From: Campylorhamphus procurvoides
Lineage: Eukaryota; Chordata; Aves; Passeriformes; Dendrocolaptidae
Reading direction: 5' to 3'
Length of the DNA stretch: 64,000 nucleotides
NCBI GenBank assembly: GCA_013396655.1
Contig: WBMV01000085.1
Span: forward strand, 1,249,788 to 1,313,787
Below are positions 1 through 9,612 of this stretch, piece by piece (within the stretch, counting starts at the first letter, position 1; every line of letters starts with the position of its first letter). The notes below the pieces were generated by a model that did no database searches, had not been told where the DNA came from, and saw nothing but the letters and a program-made list of their open reading frames with translations. The position numbers were made by a program, and so were the translations under genes.

Positions 1-1650
1 GTCTTTTCAGACTTAGATTTTATAGAAGACTAGTGGACTGGTAACCTTCATCTAAAGCTGGTGAGAAACCTCAAGAAGGCAGCCTTTGTAACAGAAAGAA
101 AGTGCCCTTTAAATTTTCTTTTCTTCTGATGCTTAAAGAAGGCCAAAAAAGCACGGAAATACTCCTTTATAAAGTAAGACAAGAAAGAAAAACCCAAAGG
201 TGATCATTTTCCTAAGTGAAGCTTTAACAAAGGCTAAGAAATTAAACAGAACCTGTGTGAGGGTAAGCTGGAAGGAAGGATATGGATGGGCACAGAATGC
301 TGTATTAGTCTCAAATAGTAATCTATTTAAAATCCCTAATATATATGATTATGTTTTGGGTTTAGACAACATTTAGGCATATATCAGTAACGAAAGAAAG
401 AATGTTAATGATGTTAATAGCCTAAAACCACCATAACCAACAGATAACATCAAATAAGGTTTTGAGATTTATTTCATTCATTATTTGAGATAAAATATGC
501 ATCTGCCAGTTTTCTGGGCTCTGCAGATTTCACCTCCCCACCACCACCAGAATCTGTTGGTTTTATACATGATGATTTTCCAGTTAAATCTCTGCTTTTG
601 CAAGACTAAAAAATAAAAAGACAAATGTTTCATAAATTTTAAAGAAACAATACCTCTGAGACCACTGCCTAATTATAAGTAAAGGTACACAGAGAAGAAT
701 GTTTAATACAAACTTTAAAAGGATGTATTGAAGTTTCTCATCCGTTTGTGAATTTAGAAGTACTTACACATGTAGCTATATACTCATTCAAATCCAGATT
801 AAGATTAGTTATTTAACTAACACAGGGGTTTAACTTAATTTATCCACCTGAGAACACTCAGCTCACATAAAATGCCACAGAACTCAAGATGTGCTCTGAA
901 ATTTTTTACCATTTAAGAATCTATGCCTTAATCTAAACAAACACTAGTCAGTGGAACAAGAAACCTTGATGCTTTAGTTAAACTCTTCAAAAATGTTCAA
1001 GCGGCATTTTTTCACTCACAGCTGAAAAGATAAGAGGTTTTCAGAATGTAATTTTTAGTTTTAACTAAGTTAAGACCCCAGTGAACTATGATTCTAAAGA
1101 AAAACAAAGAGGAGAGCAGTAACAGAAATTTCTGTAGTTTTTAAAACAGAATTTATTTTTCTTATTTCCCGAACAAGCTGCCAGTTTGAGAGCCCTCAAA
1201 TGGGTAAGGAGCACAAGTGATGGAACAGCAACAGCCAGAGGAGGGTTCCCCCTTCTGTCACTGTCTCTGGGGCACCAACTCACCTAAAAACTTCACTTCC
1301 CATCACAATTCACTAACTCCTCTCAGCAAAGCGGTGACTGATGTACCACAGTGACTGAACTTAGACCTAAAGCTCTCCCGAGGGCTCCCAAAGTACCACC
1401 CCACAGACCCTGCCCACCCACTCCATTGCTACTGCATTGTGTCCGGCGCGGCCACAGACTAATTAGTCGCAAAATCCAGATTCACACAACCGTAACAAGA
1501 CTGACTTGATGCTTCTGCTTTATTCTGGAGCCCTACAGACTTTCCATGATCTGACTCCCTAACCTCGAAGTTACGTGAAGATCCAAGCCCTGGCAGGTCA
1601 CAGCAGCACCAAATACTAAATACACCTACAGCACGGAGCGAGGGTATTTT
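1..1650 (-). other. Probable DYNC2I1 intron 1 (no exon seen)
   Basis: AT-rich sequence on the downstream (minus-strand) side of the candidate DYNC2I1 exon 1 donor. I looked on the minus strand for an acceptor followed by a basic start resembling the mammalian second exon (RRTKDD-like) and did not find one. The short open frames near 1086-1283 and 1459-1794 have no recognisable protein character. I see no repeats that I can name here. The assignment as intron depends wholly on the exon 1 call. Confidence 0.4.
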
Positions 1651-1837
1651 CCTAAACCCCCTTCTGCGGGAAGGTGTGTGGCTGACCCCTGTGCCCGAGG
1701 GACTGGGATTCCTTCTGGAATTCCCGGGAACCCCCGGCCGTGCCACAGCCGGTCCCGGCAGAGCCGCGGGGTGCCGGGGCCGCCACAGGGACACACCGGC
1801 GCTCCTCCCTCCCCCGGCATTCCCGGCTCCCCCTCAC

Positions 1838-1852
1838 CTTGTCCCCCTCCAT
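1838..1852 (-). CDS. DYNC2I1: DYNC2I1 (WDR60) coding exon 1, MEGDK
   Basis: On the minus strand an ATG at 1852-1850 begins five codons, MEGDK, followed at once by a GTGAGG splice donor (plus-strand 1837-1832). DYNC2I1 is an intermediate chain of cytoplasmic dynein 2, which drives retrograde transport in cilia. From memory the mammalian protein also starts with a very short coding exon of the form MEPGK, then a basic region. In mammals DYNC2I1 lies head-to-head with ESYT2, which is exactly the geometry here: opposite strands, separate CpG islands, 7.4 kb between start codons. The reading frame upstream of the ATG stays open for a long way through GC-rich DNA, so an earlier start cannot be excluded. 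The second exon is not in the window, so the call rests on five codons, a donor, a CpG island and synteny. Confidence 0.55.
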
Positions 1853-1872
1853 GAGGGGGCGGCAGGCCCGTC

Positions 1873-1918
1873 GGGCCGGGATCGGGAATGGGATCGGGAT
1901 CGGGAATGGGGATGAGGG
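1873..1918 (+). repeat. GGGATC/GGGAAT short tandem array, G-quadruplex-prone
   Basis: Seven or more runs of three to four G separated by three-base spacers (ATC, AAT) form a degenerate 6-bp tandem array. It begins about 20 bp upstream of the candidate DYNC2I1 ATG, within its presumed 5' UTR. The G-rich strand is the plus strand, which is the template for the minus-strand gene, so the RNA would be C-rich here. Confidence 0.75.
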
Positions 1919-2205
1919 CGGTGCGTCCAGGCCCGCCTGGCAACCAGGGCGAGCAGCAGCCGGCCGAGCGATGGATGGGCCGGGCGGGAGCGCCGAGCGG
2001 GCCGCGGGAGCGCCCCCGGTGCGGGAATGCCGCGGGGATCCAGGAACAGCATTCCCGGCAGGGCCAGCGGGATCCTGCCCTCCCCTCGGCCCTGGAGAGG
2101 CGCCTCTGGGGCTGCCCAGCGCCCCGGAGATGTGGGGCTCGGGGGACTGGAGCGTCCCTGAGGAGGGGAGGCTGAGGGGCTGTTCAGCATCGAGAGAGGG
2201 GGCCT

Positions 2206-2295
2206 CACAGTGTATATAAATGTCTAAATATCCATAAATATCCATATGCCAAGGCGCTGGATGAGGCTGTGCTCGGTGGTGCCAACACTGAGGAG
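2206..2295. other. AT-rich edge of the CpG island with 10-bp direct repeat
   Basis: A short AT-rich patch interrupts the GC-rich flank. It contains TATATAAATG at 2213-2222 and two adjoining copies of an AAATATCCAT unit around 2226-2246. Possible core-promoter material for minus-strand transcription, but no other motif supports that. Confidence 0.3.
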
Positions 2296-2500
2296 AGGCC
2301 GCGGGCAGAAACTGAACACGGGGAAGAACTTCATTACTGAGCAGTGACCGAGCACTGGGACAGACGGCCCAGAGAGGCTGTGGAGTCTCCCTCACTGGGG
2401 ATATTGCACAGGCCTGTGGACACAAATCCTATACCGTGTGCTCTGGGATGGCCCTGCTTGAGCAGGCAGGTTGCACCAGATGGCCACTGCTCACATTCTA
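2296..2500 (+). mobile_element. CR1 LINE fragment, 3' region
   Basis: The stretch reads like a decayed CR1 3' region: GAAGAACTTCATTACTG, then an AGCACTGGGACAGACGGCCC AGAGAGGCTGTGGAGTCTCC-type core, then a CTGCTTGAGCAGG and GGTTGCACCAGATGG block. CR1 is the dominant avian non-LTR retrotransposon. This copy is short, diverged, 5'-truncated and lacks a preserved tail. It sits between the two head-to-head promoters. Confidence 0.7.
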
Positions 2501-3694
2501 ACTTCGATAACTGTGGCACATCAGTCACCTCTTTACTGACAAGAGGTGTTAGTGAATTGTGATGGGAAGACTCACTGTGGTCCCATCCTGACCGGGGTTT
2601 TCACGAGGCGGGGATGGGGCACACGGCCTGGCAACACTCAAGCACTGCTGTTCTACTCTTCATACCAGCCTTTAATAGTTTAAGTATATTGTGAAACCAT
2701 CCCTCATCGTGGCTGATTCACTTGTGGTAAAGTCATACACGATTACTGCAGGGAAAAAAAAACACAACCCTAACAAAAAACCAAAACCATAAAACAGGAA
2801 AAGCGTGAAATGCTTACTCTACCATTCACCCAGATGCTGGGTAAAGGCAGGTATGAAGAACTGTAGAAATAAATAAAAACGTTAATTTTGCTCCTCCAGT
2901 GACAAGCAGCAGAGCTAATTCCTGCAGCAAAGCACAAGTGGCAGCTCAGCAGACACACGTGGAAGGAGCTCCATGGTTGCCTGAAGGAAAGGTGTGTGCT
3001 ATTTCACAGCAAATATTTACAACCTATTAACACCTGTGATTTAAAAGACCTGCTGAAAATTCCTCTGGGCACTTTTAACTTTGCTGCTTATTTTAAGAGT
3101 GTCAAAAAAAAAAAAAGGTTAATATGTAACTGCTACTGCTAGTGTTGATGTTTGTAGAAAACTGACTACTGAGGGGGGGAAAAAGCAAAGGAAGAGGCAT
3201 TTTTTTTGCATTTGAGAAACATTCTTGCCATAGTTCAAGGGAAGTTTATCTTGCTGACTTCAAAGAGATAAAATTTAACCCCTTATACCTGGCCTTACAT
3301 TGTCAGTTGACAAGTACATACAAACCTGTGACACCTCCCCTCATACTCATTTTTTCAGAATAAATTAAAAAAATGCTGTAAAAGTTGCCTCACTGGCTGA
3401 ACTGTGAAATATTTTCCTTTATCATGTAACAGAAAAGCAAATCAAACCCAGATAAGCAAAAAAACCCACCTCAATATTTTATTTACAAACTCCTCTCCCA
3501 AACCACGAACAAACAAAAACACACACAAAACCCCAACCAAACAAAAATAACCTCCAAACACACCATTAACTGTAAGTATGACTTTTAAGGGCTAAATTAT
3601 ATCCACTAAGTATAAACATATATGGATACTAAACTATTTATAAACCCTCCTATGAATTATTTATCTGGTTTTGGCAGAAGAAGAATAATCTATA
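2501..3694. other. Intergenic DNA, no gene seen; A/C-rich low-complexity patch
   Basis: AT-rich DNA between the DYNC2I1 CpG island and a CR1 copy. At about 3455-3565 the plus strand becomes an A- and C-rich low-complexity tract with repeated CAAAAC/ACCAAA words. The flanking sequence shows no coding signal, RNA fold or repeat family that I can name. Confidence 0.6.
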
Positions 3695-4436
3695 AGCAGC
3701 TGGATTGGGGCAACCAGTGACAACACAGGGTGTGGGATGAACAGATGAAGAGCAGCCCTGCCCAGAAGGACTTGGGGGTGCTGGTGGATGAGAGACTGGA
3801 CATGACCTGGCCATGTGCACTCACAGCCCAGAAAGCCAGTTGTGTCCTGGGCTGCATCCAAAGCAGGGTGGACAACAGGTCAAGGGAGGGGATTATGCCC
3901 CTCTGCTCCTCTCTGGTGAGACCCCACCTGGGGTGCTGCATCCAGCTCTGGGGCCCCAGCACAGGAAGACATGGACCTCTTGAAGTGAGTCCAGAGGAGG
4001 CCACCAAGATGATCAGAGGGTTGGTGCATCTCTCCTATGAGCAAAGGCTGAGAGAAATGGGATTGTTCCGTCTGGAAAAGAGCGGGCTTAGGGTGACCTA
4101 ATTGCAGCCTTCCAGCACCTGAAGGAAGCATACAAAAAAGATGGAAAGGGACTTTTTACAGGAGCATGTGGTGACAGGACAAGGAAGAGTGGATTCAAAC
4201 TAAAAGAGAACAGGTTTAGAATAGTATTGGCTTTACTGTGAAGGTGATGAGGCTCTGGAACAGGTTCCTCAGAGAAGTTGTGGATGCTCCATTGCTAGAA
4301 CTGCTCAAGGCCAGGCTGGATGGGACTGTCAGCAACGTAGTCTGTGGAAGGTGTCCCTGCCCATAGCAGGGAGGTTGGAATTAGATGATCTTTAAAGTCC
4401 CTTCCAACCCAAACTTTCCTAGGATTCTATGATTTT
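3695..4436 (+). mobile_element. CR1 LINE, 5'-truncated, plus orientation
   Basis: About 740 bp of CR1 carrying the C-terminal part of ORF2 and the full 3' end. The decayed ORF2 remnant at 3730-4101 reads through typical CR1 landmarks (KDLGVLVDERLDM, then SLVRPHLGCCIQLWGP) and ends at a stop. The 3' end has the usual GGTTGGAATTAGATGATCTT block, a CCCTTCCAACCC block and a short ATTCTATGATT tail. Only the region after the reverse-transcriptase core is present, so the copy is dead. The 5' edge is approximate. Confidence 0.93.
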
Positions 4437-7400
4437 ATATCTTCTTTCCCAAACAAATAAAAATAGTCTTACAAGCCATCCTGAAGTAACTCAAAGAGCT
4501 TTTTGGCCAAAATGGTTACAGTGTTATGAACACATGGAACTAAACATCTGCTTAGGAAGGGATGCTCTGCAGAAATGCTGTCCTGTTTATAAAGACTGAA
4601 GGACAAAACTGCCGTCTGATGGAATTTTATTTTTAACAGCAATGCAGCAAATGCATAGAACTAAAACAAGCAGACATGACATTGATAACCAATAACTGAA
4701 TAGAAGAGGCAGCTTTTTCCAAGTTCTGTTTCTACTGTCTACTCTTTAGACTATGCATATGTATTTGCTACCAAAAAATAAAAAAATCAGTTTTGACTGT
4801 CAATAGCTTTTCTTTTCTTACCCCTATTAGAGTATACTAGTCAGGCAGCTTGAAGACAAGAGAAAAATTACAGATGTGAGAAAGCACCACTAGAGGGTTT
4901 GGAAAGAACTTTTCAAAACTTAAACTCTGGGATCAAACTGAAGTTTAACTGCTGCATGAAAACACAAGCTGTAATACACAAGCTGTAATAACATCTTTGG
5001 AATAACAGTACTAAAATCTGTGCATATTTCCACCATGTACTAAAATAAACTAGTTTCTCACCAATGTAATGCAGAAGGTTAATAAATCAATAGTTTTACT
5101 TTTTTTATAAAAATGAGTGTTAGAATCCAGTGAATACAGGCAATAAAATGGCACATATCTGTTGTATAAAAGAACAGCATAAAAGGATATCCTAAATTTT
5201 CTTTCCCAGAAAAGTGTTGTAAACAAGGGTTTTGGTAGCCCTGGGAGTTTTAATACAATTTTACCTTCTACATGTTTTTCTCTTGTCTGGCTTGGTACAT
5301 ACATTTTCTTCTCCAACTGCAGTGTTAACTGGAAAACAGGAATATAAAATAACTCATTTTTTTATATTCTGTAGTAATAAGCTTTTTTTCTTTTTGTTTG
5401 GTTGTTTTCTGGGGTTTTTTATCCTGTGGATGTTCCTCTAAGTATGTGAAGCAATATTGCTTTTTTCTTCACCTCTGTATGGAATGACACATGACAGCAT
5501 TACACCAAGAAGTTACTGGAAATATCACTCCTCAGAGGCACAATATTGCAATGCTCCAGCATGCTTAAAAATCATCGTTCTTTTACTATTAAAAAAAAAA
5601 AGCTTTTTATATGAAAGAAGAAAGTTGTTAGGATCTAGGCTTTGTAGCTTTTTTAAACCAATTTCTGCTGACGCCTTTTGAAGATGAGAGGAAAACTCAA
5701 ATATTGCCATCAGCAGAGGTGCATAAATGACCTCGTGCAAAGTGCTTTTGTTAGTTCTCCAAGTTCATAAATAGAAACAGGAAAACATGTGGATCTCTGA
5801 AGTAAAGCTTGTGTCTTTAGTTTTGAACTATAACTTGGAAGAATCCCACAAGGGGAAAGAAAAAAGAGACTATAATTATTGTGAAAACTTACTAAGAAAC
5901 ACATTTTAGTGGAAAGTATTTCTGTCTTCAGAAACAATAAATATTTGAGGATCTTGTCATAAGAGTAAAATTTATGCATTCAGTGAAACTGAAGCCAGAT
6001 TGGGTGATACCAGGGATCAGACAAGTATGGTTTTGCTCCAAACAACAGAAGCTCAGGTATTGTAGAGTCTTTTGACTCTTTTTTGTGCTATATATTAGAT
6101 AATTTGAAGCAGAGAGAAAATATTTGTGCTCTATAGTAGATAATCTAAAGCAGGTTGAGACAGCTGGATAAAATCAAGCACAGAAGTAGAGTATTCCATC
6201 ATGAGAATTTACCAGGATAAAACTCCATGTAAAGTATGTTTTCATTAATAATTCAATTTCATTTTTTTTTTTTTTAGGAAAAGACTCCTGAAGAAACATT
6301 TCTATACAGTAAAGATTTCTCTTGAATAGCTAAAAACCTCTAGAGAGAACCATCAAAATGAAATAATGCTCTTGATTAAAATGAGGTGTAATACCAAATA
6401 TTGTTCTTCAGGAATATTAACTATTACTGAAAATGGTCAAGAAGTAACAATTGAAATTGCTTCCAAAACATGTTTTCTTGTCTGAAATCCAAAGAAGACA
6501 AGCATGTTTAGGCTTTCTTTTTCACCATATAAATGGAATTTTGCCAGTTTTTCTCATTCTCAAAAACCCAGATGTATAAACAAGATTGTTTGGGAAGTTA
6601 TTGTCAAGAACAGTGCCGGTACTTACCAGAAAAAAAAACATCATGGCAAACTGGTGTGATGCAAGGTAAAAATAAATGTAGGATGACACTGCTTTGACTG
6701 CAAGAAAAGTTACTGAGTTTGAAAAAGTAAAAAGAATCCATTAAGAAACGGGAACAAACACATATGGCTAAGTATGGCTATGAAGGAATACTGCAAGCAA
6801 AAAGTATTCATTAAAATTCTAATAAGGCAACAGACCTACAAAAGCAGAGTATGAAAAGAATAAATATTATCTAAATGAGTTAAACACAATCAGCTCTGTA
6901 GCTGATACAATTAATTATAGGATACTTACGGAAAAGCCCAAGTAATCCCTGGGCTATAAGTGATTATCTTCAAGAGTTCCTGATGCTTTGAAGAATGCTA
7001 TCGTAAATATTTAAAAATAGGATCAGGAAACATATGAATTAACAACCCCAAGATTCTTGTGCAAATTATTAGGCAATTTATCAGCACCAAAAAGATAGAA
7101 TAAACAAATAACTTGTGTTTATCCAGAAGATTTTATGAAGAAAATCCCCTAGCAGCAGAGTTTATGTCTTGATTTCAACAAGGCTCTTTTGTCTCTATTA
7201 TAACACTGGATATGCTAATTTCATACCACCCAGTTTCTGTGTGGGCCCAAGGCAGTTATCTACACAAGTTCTAAGAAGTCAGCAGCTACCTCTTTATCAG
7301 AAATTTCTATTAATGTTACAGATAAATGTTATCAAAGTCATGCTACAAGATCTTGCTTCTGTTTTCTTATTTGATTGGCACATTATCACTCACTTTTAGT

Positions 7401-9089
7401 TCTGATTAATCAAACTTCCCTCTCAATTAATTAAATAATTACTCTGCACAGGCTCAGTGCTAGCCTGTCAGATCTACAATTATGTGTTTGTTAACCTAAA
7501 TTCTACAAGATTAATGTTTCTCCAGTATATTAAATCTGACTGTATGGGGTACTCCTCTAAATTCCATATCCACCTCATTTGCAGAATATGCACTGAACAT
7601 ATAGGAGAGCAGAATAAGATGCAGTGTATGGTAAAGTGTTAGTTGGAAAATTAATTCAATCACTTTTTTTTTTCCCTTACTTTGAATTTTCATTTTGGTT
7701 TATAGTACTGTTGTATTCTGCTTCAGATACCGTGAAACCAGATAGGGAAATAAAATGGACTAGTGGAATCCAAGGCTGAGAAGAGCTTGAATAAATGAGA
7801 AAATATTAATAGTATTGGTTATAATGGAGGGAGCCAACATACAGTACGTCTATTTGTACCTGGTGACACTGAAGCTCAGGAGTTCACATTGAAGTCTATA
7901 TAAGCAAAATAACTAACTAGAAGAGGAATACAATAAATGCAAAAAATCATCCAGATTTACTGCACTTTGATATTATTGGTGTCTAAAGATGTCACAGCAT
8001 CATACTTGATACCTCCAGTTTAAGGCAGCAACCTTTTATAGTCTTCTGCTGCTCTTCAGTCCTCTCACTGTTACAGTCTGCAGCTGGTTTGAGTTCTCTA
8101 GAAGGCCCAAAGTAAGCAAATTGTAATTTCAAAGCTTGTATCATTGATTTTGTTAGTGCTTTCTGTATCATTTGGTTGTTCAGAATTTTCATCCTGAGTA
8201 ACCTAATTACACAGGTGGAGAACATACACTGTCAAAGGTAAAGAGGAAGTAAATAAGAGCAACATGAGTCTCTGGCCAGAAATTGTTTTTGCTTGGAGTG
8301 GTCCATTGTGTCTCATTGCAGGCACAGAGGGAATTAGGAAGGATGAGAAAACAGAACAGCACATTCAGTTGCCAAGATATGGATTATTTTCCAGTTCTGC
8401 TGTGCAGCACTAAGTAAACAACTTTTCTTTTTGTGCTATTGCCTTTTGACTTTCTATGTCTCTGGATAATTGAGATGAAGCTGCTTTCACTTCTTAAGAA
8501 AATGAAACCTATGCAGCTTTTCTATTTGTCCCTTTGTATGTGTTTTCATAACTTTTCAGCCTATAGACTAAATTCATTCTCACATCTTTCCTGCCTGCAA
8601 ATATCAAGTCTCAAAGTCTAACAAATTTTGTAGAAATTGGCATCTAAAGAGAGGAGAAAGTACTCCCCACTAAGTGAAAGGTTAACTATTTAAAGCAAAA
8701 ACAACCCCAAACCCAAACTCCTGGTAAAGGCTGAGTTTAATCAGCACGTGCATACCAGCAAATTGATTAGGACACGGCTAAGGACAGGCAACAGCTGTCC
8801 CTTATCAAAGTGGTGGCTACATTAGTTACTAAAAAGATAGGAGGAATGATGCAGGAATCAGGTGTTTTTTTGTAAAAGGGATACAGGACACAAGCCTGTT
8901 ATAAAGTCATCTTTTGAGTTCAACATATAGGGGCTTACAAACCCCAAGGGTGACGGTACTCCTGTGTTACCAATATGACAGAGGAGGCAGCTCTGCCTGA
9001 GGATGTGCGAGCAAAGCTCCAGGAAACACCTGCTGTGACCAAGGCAGGGGGTGACTGACCTGCCTCTGGCTGCTCTGAGCTACTGACCC
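4437..9089. other. Intergenic DNA with short tandem duplications, no gene seen
   Basis: AT-rich intergenic DNA leading to the ESYT2 promoter. Open frames up to about 95 codons occur on both strands but show no family features and look random. Two local tandem duplications are visible: a 14-bp unit ACACAAGCTGTAAT near 4962-4989, and a diverged unit of about 41 bp at 6081-6153 (TTTGTGCT...AGATAAT...AAGCAG twice). I recognise no RNA gene or named repeat. Confidence 0.6.
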
Positions 9090-9252
9090 GTCGGTCCTTG
9101 AGGGATATCCCTCAGAGGGAACGGAGCGAAACACGCCGGGTGACCGGAGGGGTAGCGCACAGTGCCAAGGCGTGTGTGTGCTCCCGATCCCAATCCCCCA
9201 CGGTGGGGTCACACGGGGGGACCGATGAGAGGGAGCNAGCAGCCGCGGTAGC

Positions 9253-9612
9253 ATGAGCGGGGCCGCCGCGAAGCAGCCGCCCGGAGCGGGCGCCGCCGCA
9301 GATCCCCCCGCGGAGAAAGCGGCGGCGGCCGCGCCGGACCAGGTGGCGGAGTCGCCGCCGCCGCTGCTGAGCGTGGACGTGACGGGCTTGGTGTCGCAGT
9401 TCGCGAGGAGCTTCGTGCTGATCTTCCCCGTGTATGTGCTGGGCTACCTGGGGCTGAGCTTCAGCTGGGTGCTCATCGCCCTGTGCGGGCTCTTCTGGAT
9501 CCGCAGGCACCGCGGCGGCAAGAGCTCCCGCCTGGGCCGGGCGCTCGCCTTCCTGGAGGACGAGGAGGAGGCGGTGCGGCTCAGCGTGTCCTCCGCGGAT
9601 CTGCCCGCCTGG
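9253..9612 (+). CDS. ESYT2: ESYT2 exon 1: N-terminus and ER hairpin (residues 1-120)
   Basis: Encodes 120 codons exactly, ending at LPAW before a GTGAGT donor. Residues 1-37 are rich in Ala and Pro. A long hydrophobic run at about 50-84 ([15 protein letters not shown]...[11 protein letters not shown]), broken by GYLG, is the hairpin that inserts into the ER membrane. It is followed by the basic RRHR and an acidic LEDEEEAVR stretch. The start is chosen because an in-frame TGA lies 27 bp upstream (9226-9228), an A occupies position -3, and no other ATG comes before the hairpin. The mammalian protein can have a longer N-terminal extension, which this sequence does not provide. Confidence 0.93.

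Larger units (their letters stand above)
1650..2205 (-). promoter_or_regulatory. CpG island, probable DYNC2I1 promoter and 5' UTR
   Basis: A GC- and CpG-rich block of about 550 bp stands out from AT-rich flanks. It surrounds the candidate DYNC2I1 start codon at 1852, with most of the island upstream of that start on the minus strand. A GC-box-like GGGCGGG lies near 1981. No clear TATA box sits close to the ATG; a TATATA-type stretch at 2211-2220 lies about 360 bp upstream in minus orientation and may be incidental. The transcription start cannot be set from sequence. Confidence 0.6.

Noticed and set aside
1652..2425. 257-codon minus-strand open frame across the first CpG island
   Set aside because: GC-rich DNA has few stops. 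The frame includes the simple PI/PF repeat and reads through the MEGDK donor; no domain is visible. Only the five-codon exon is supported.
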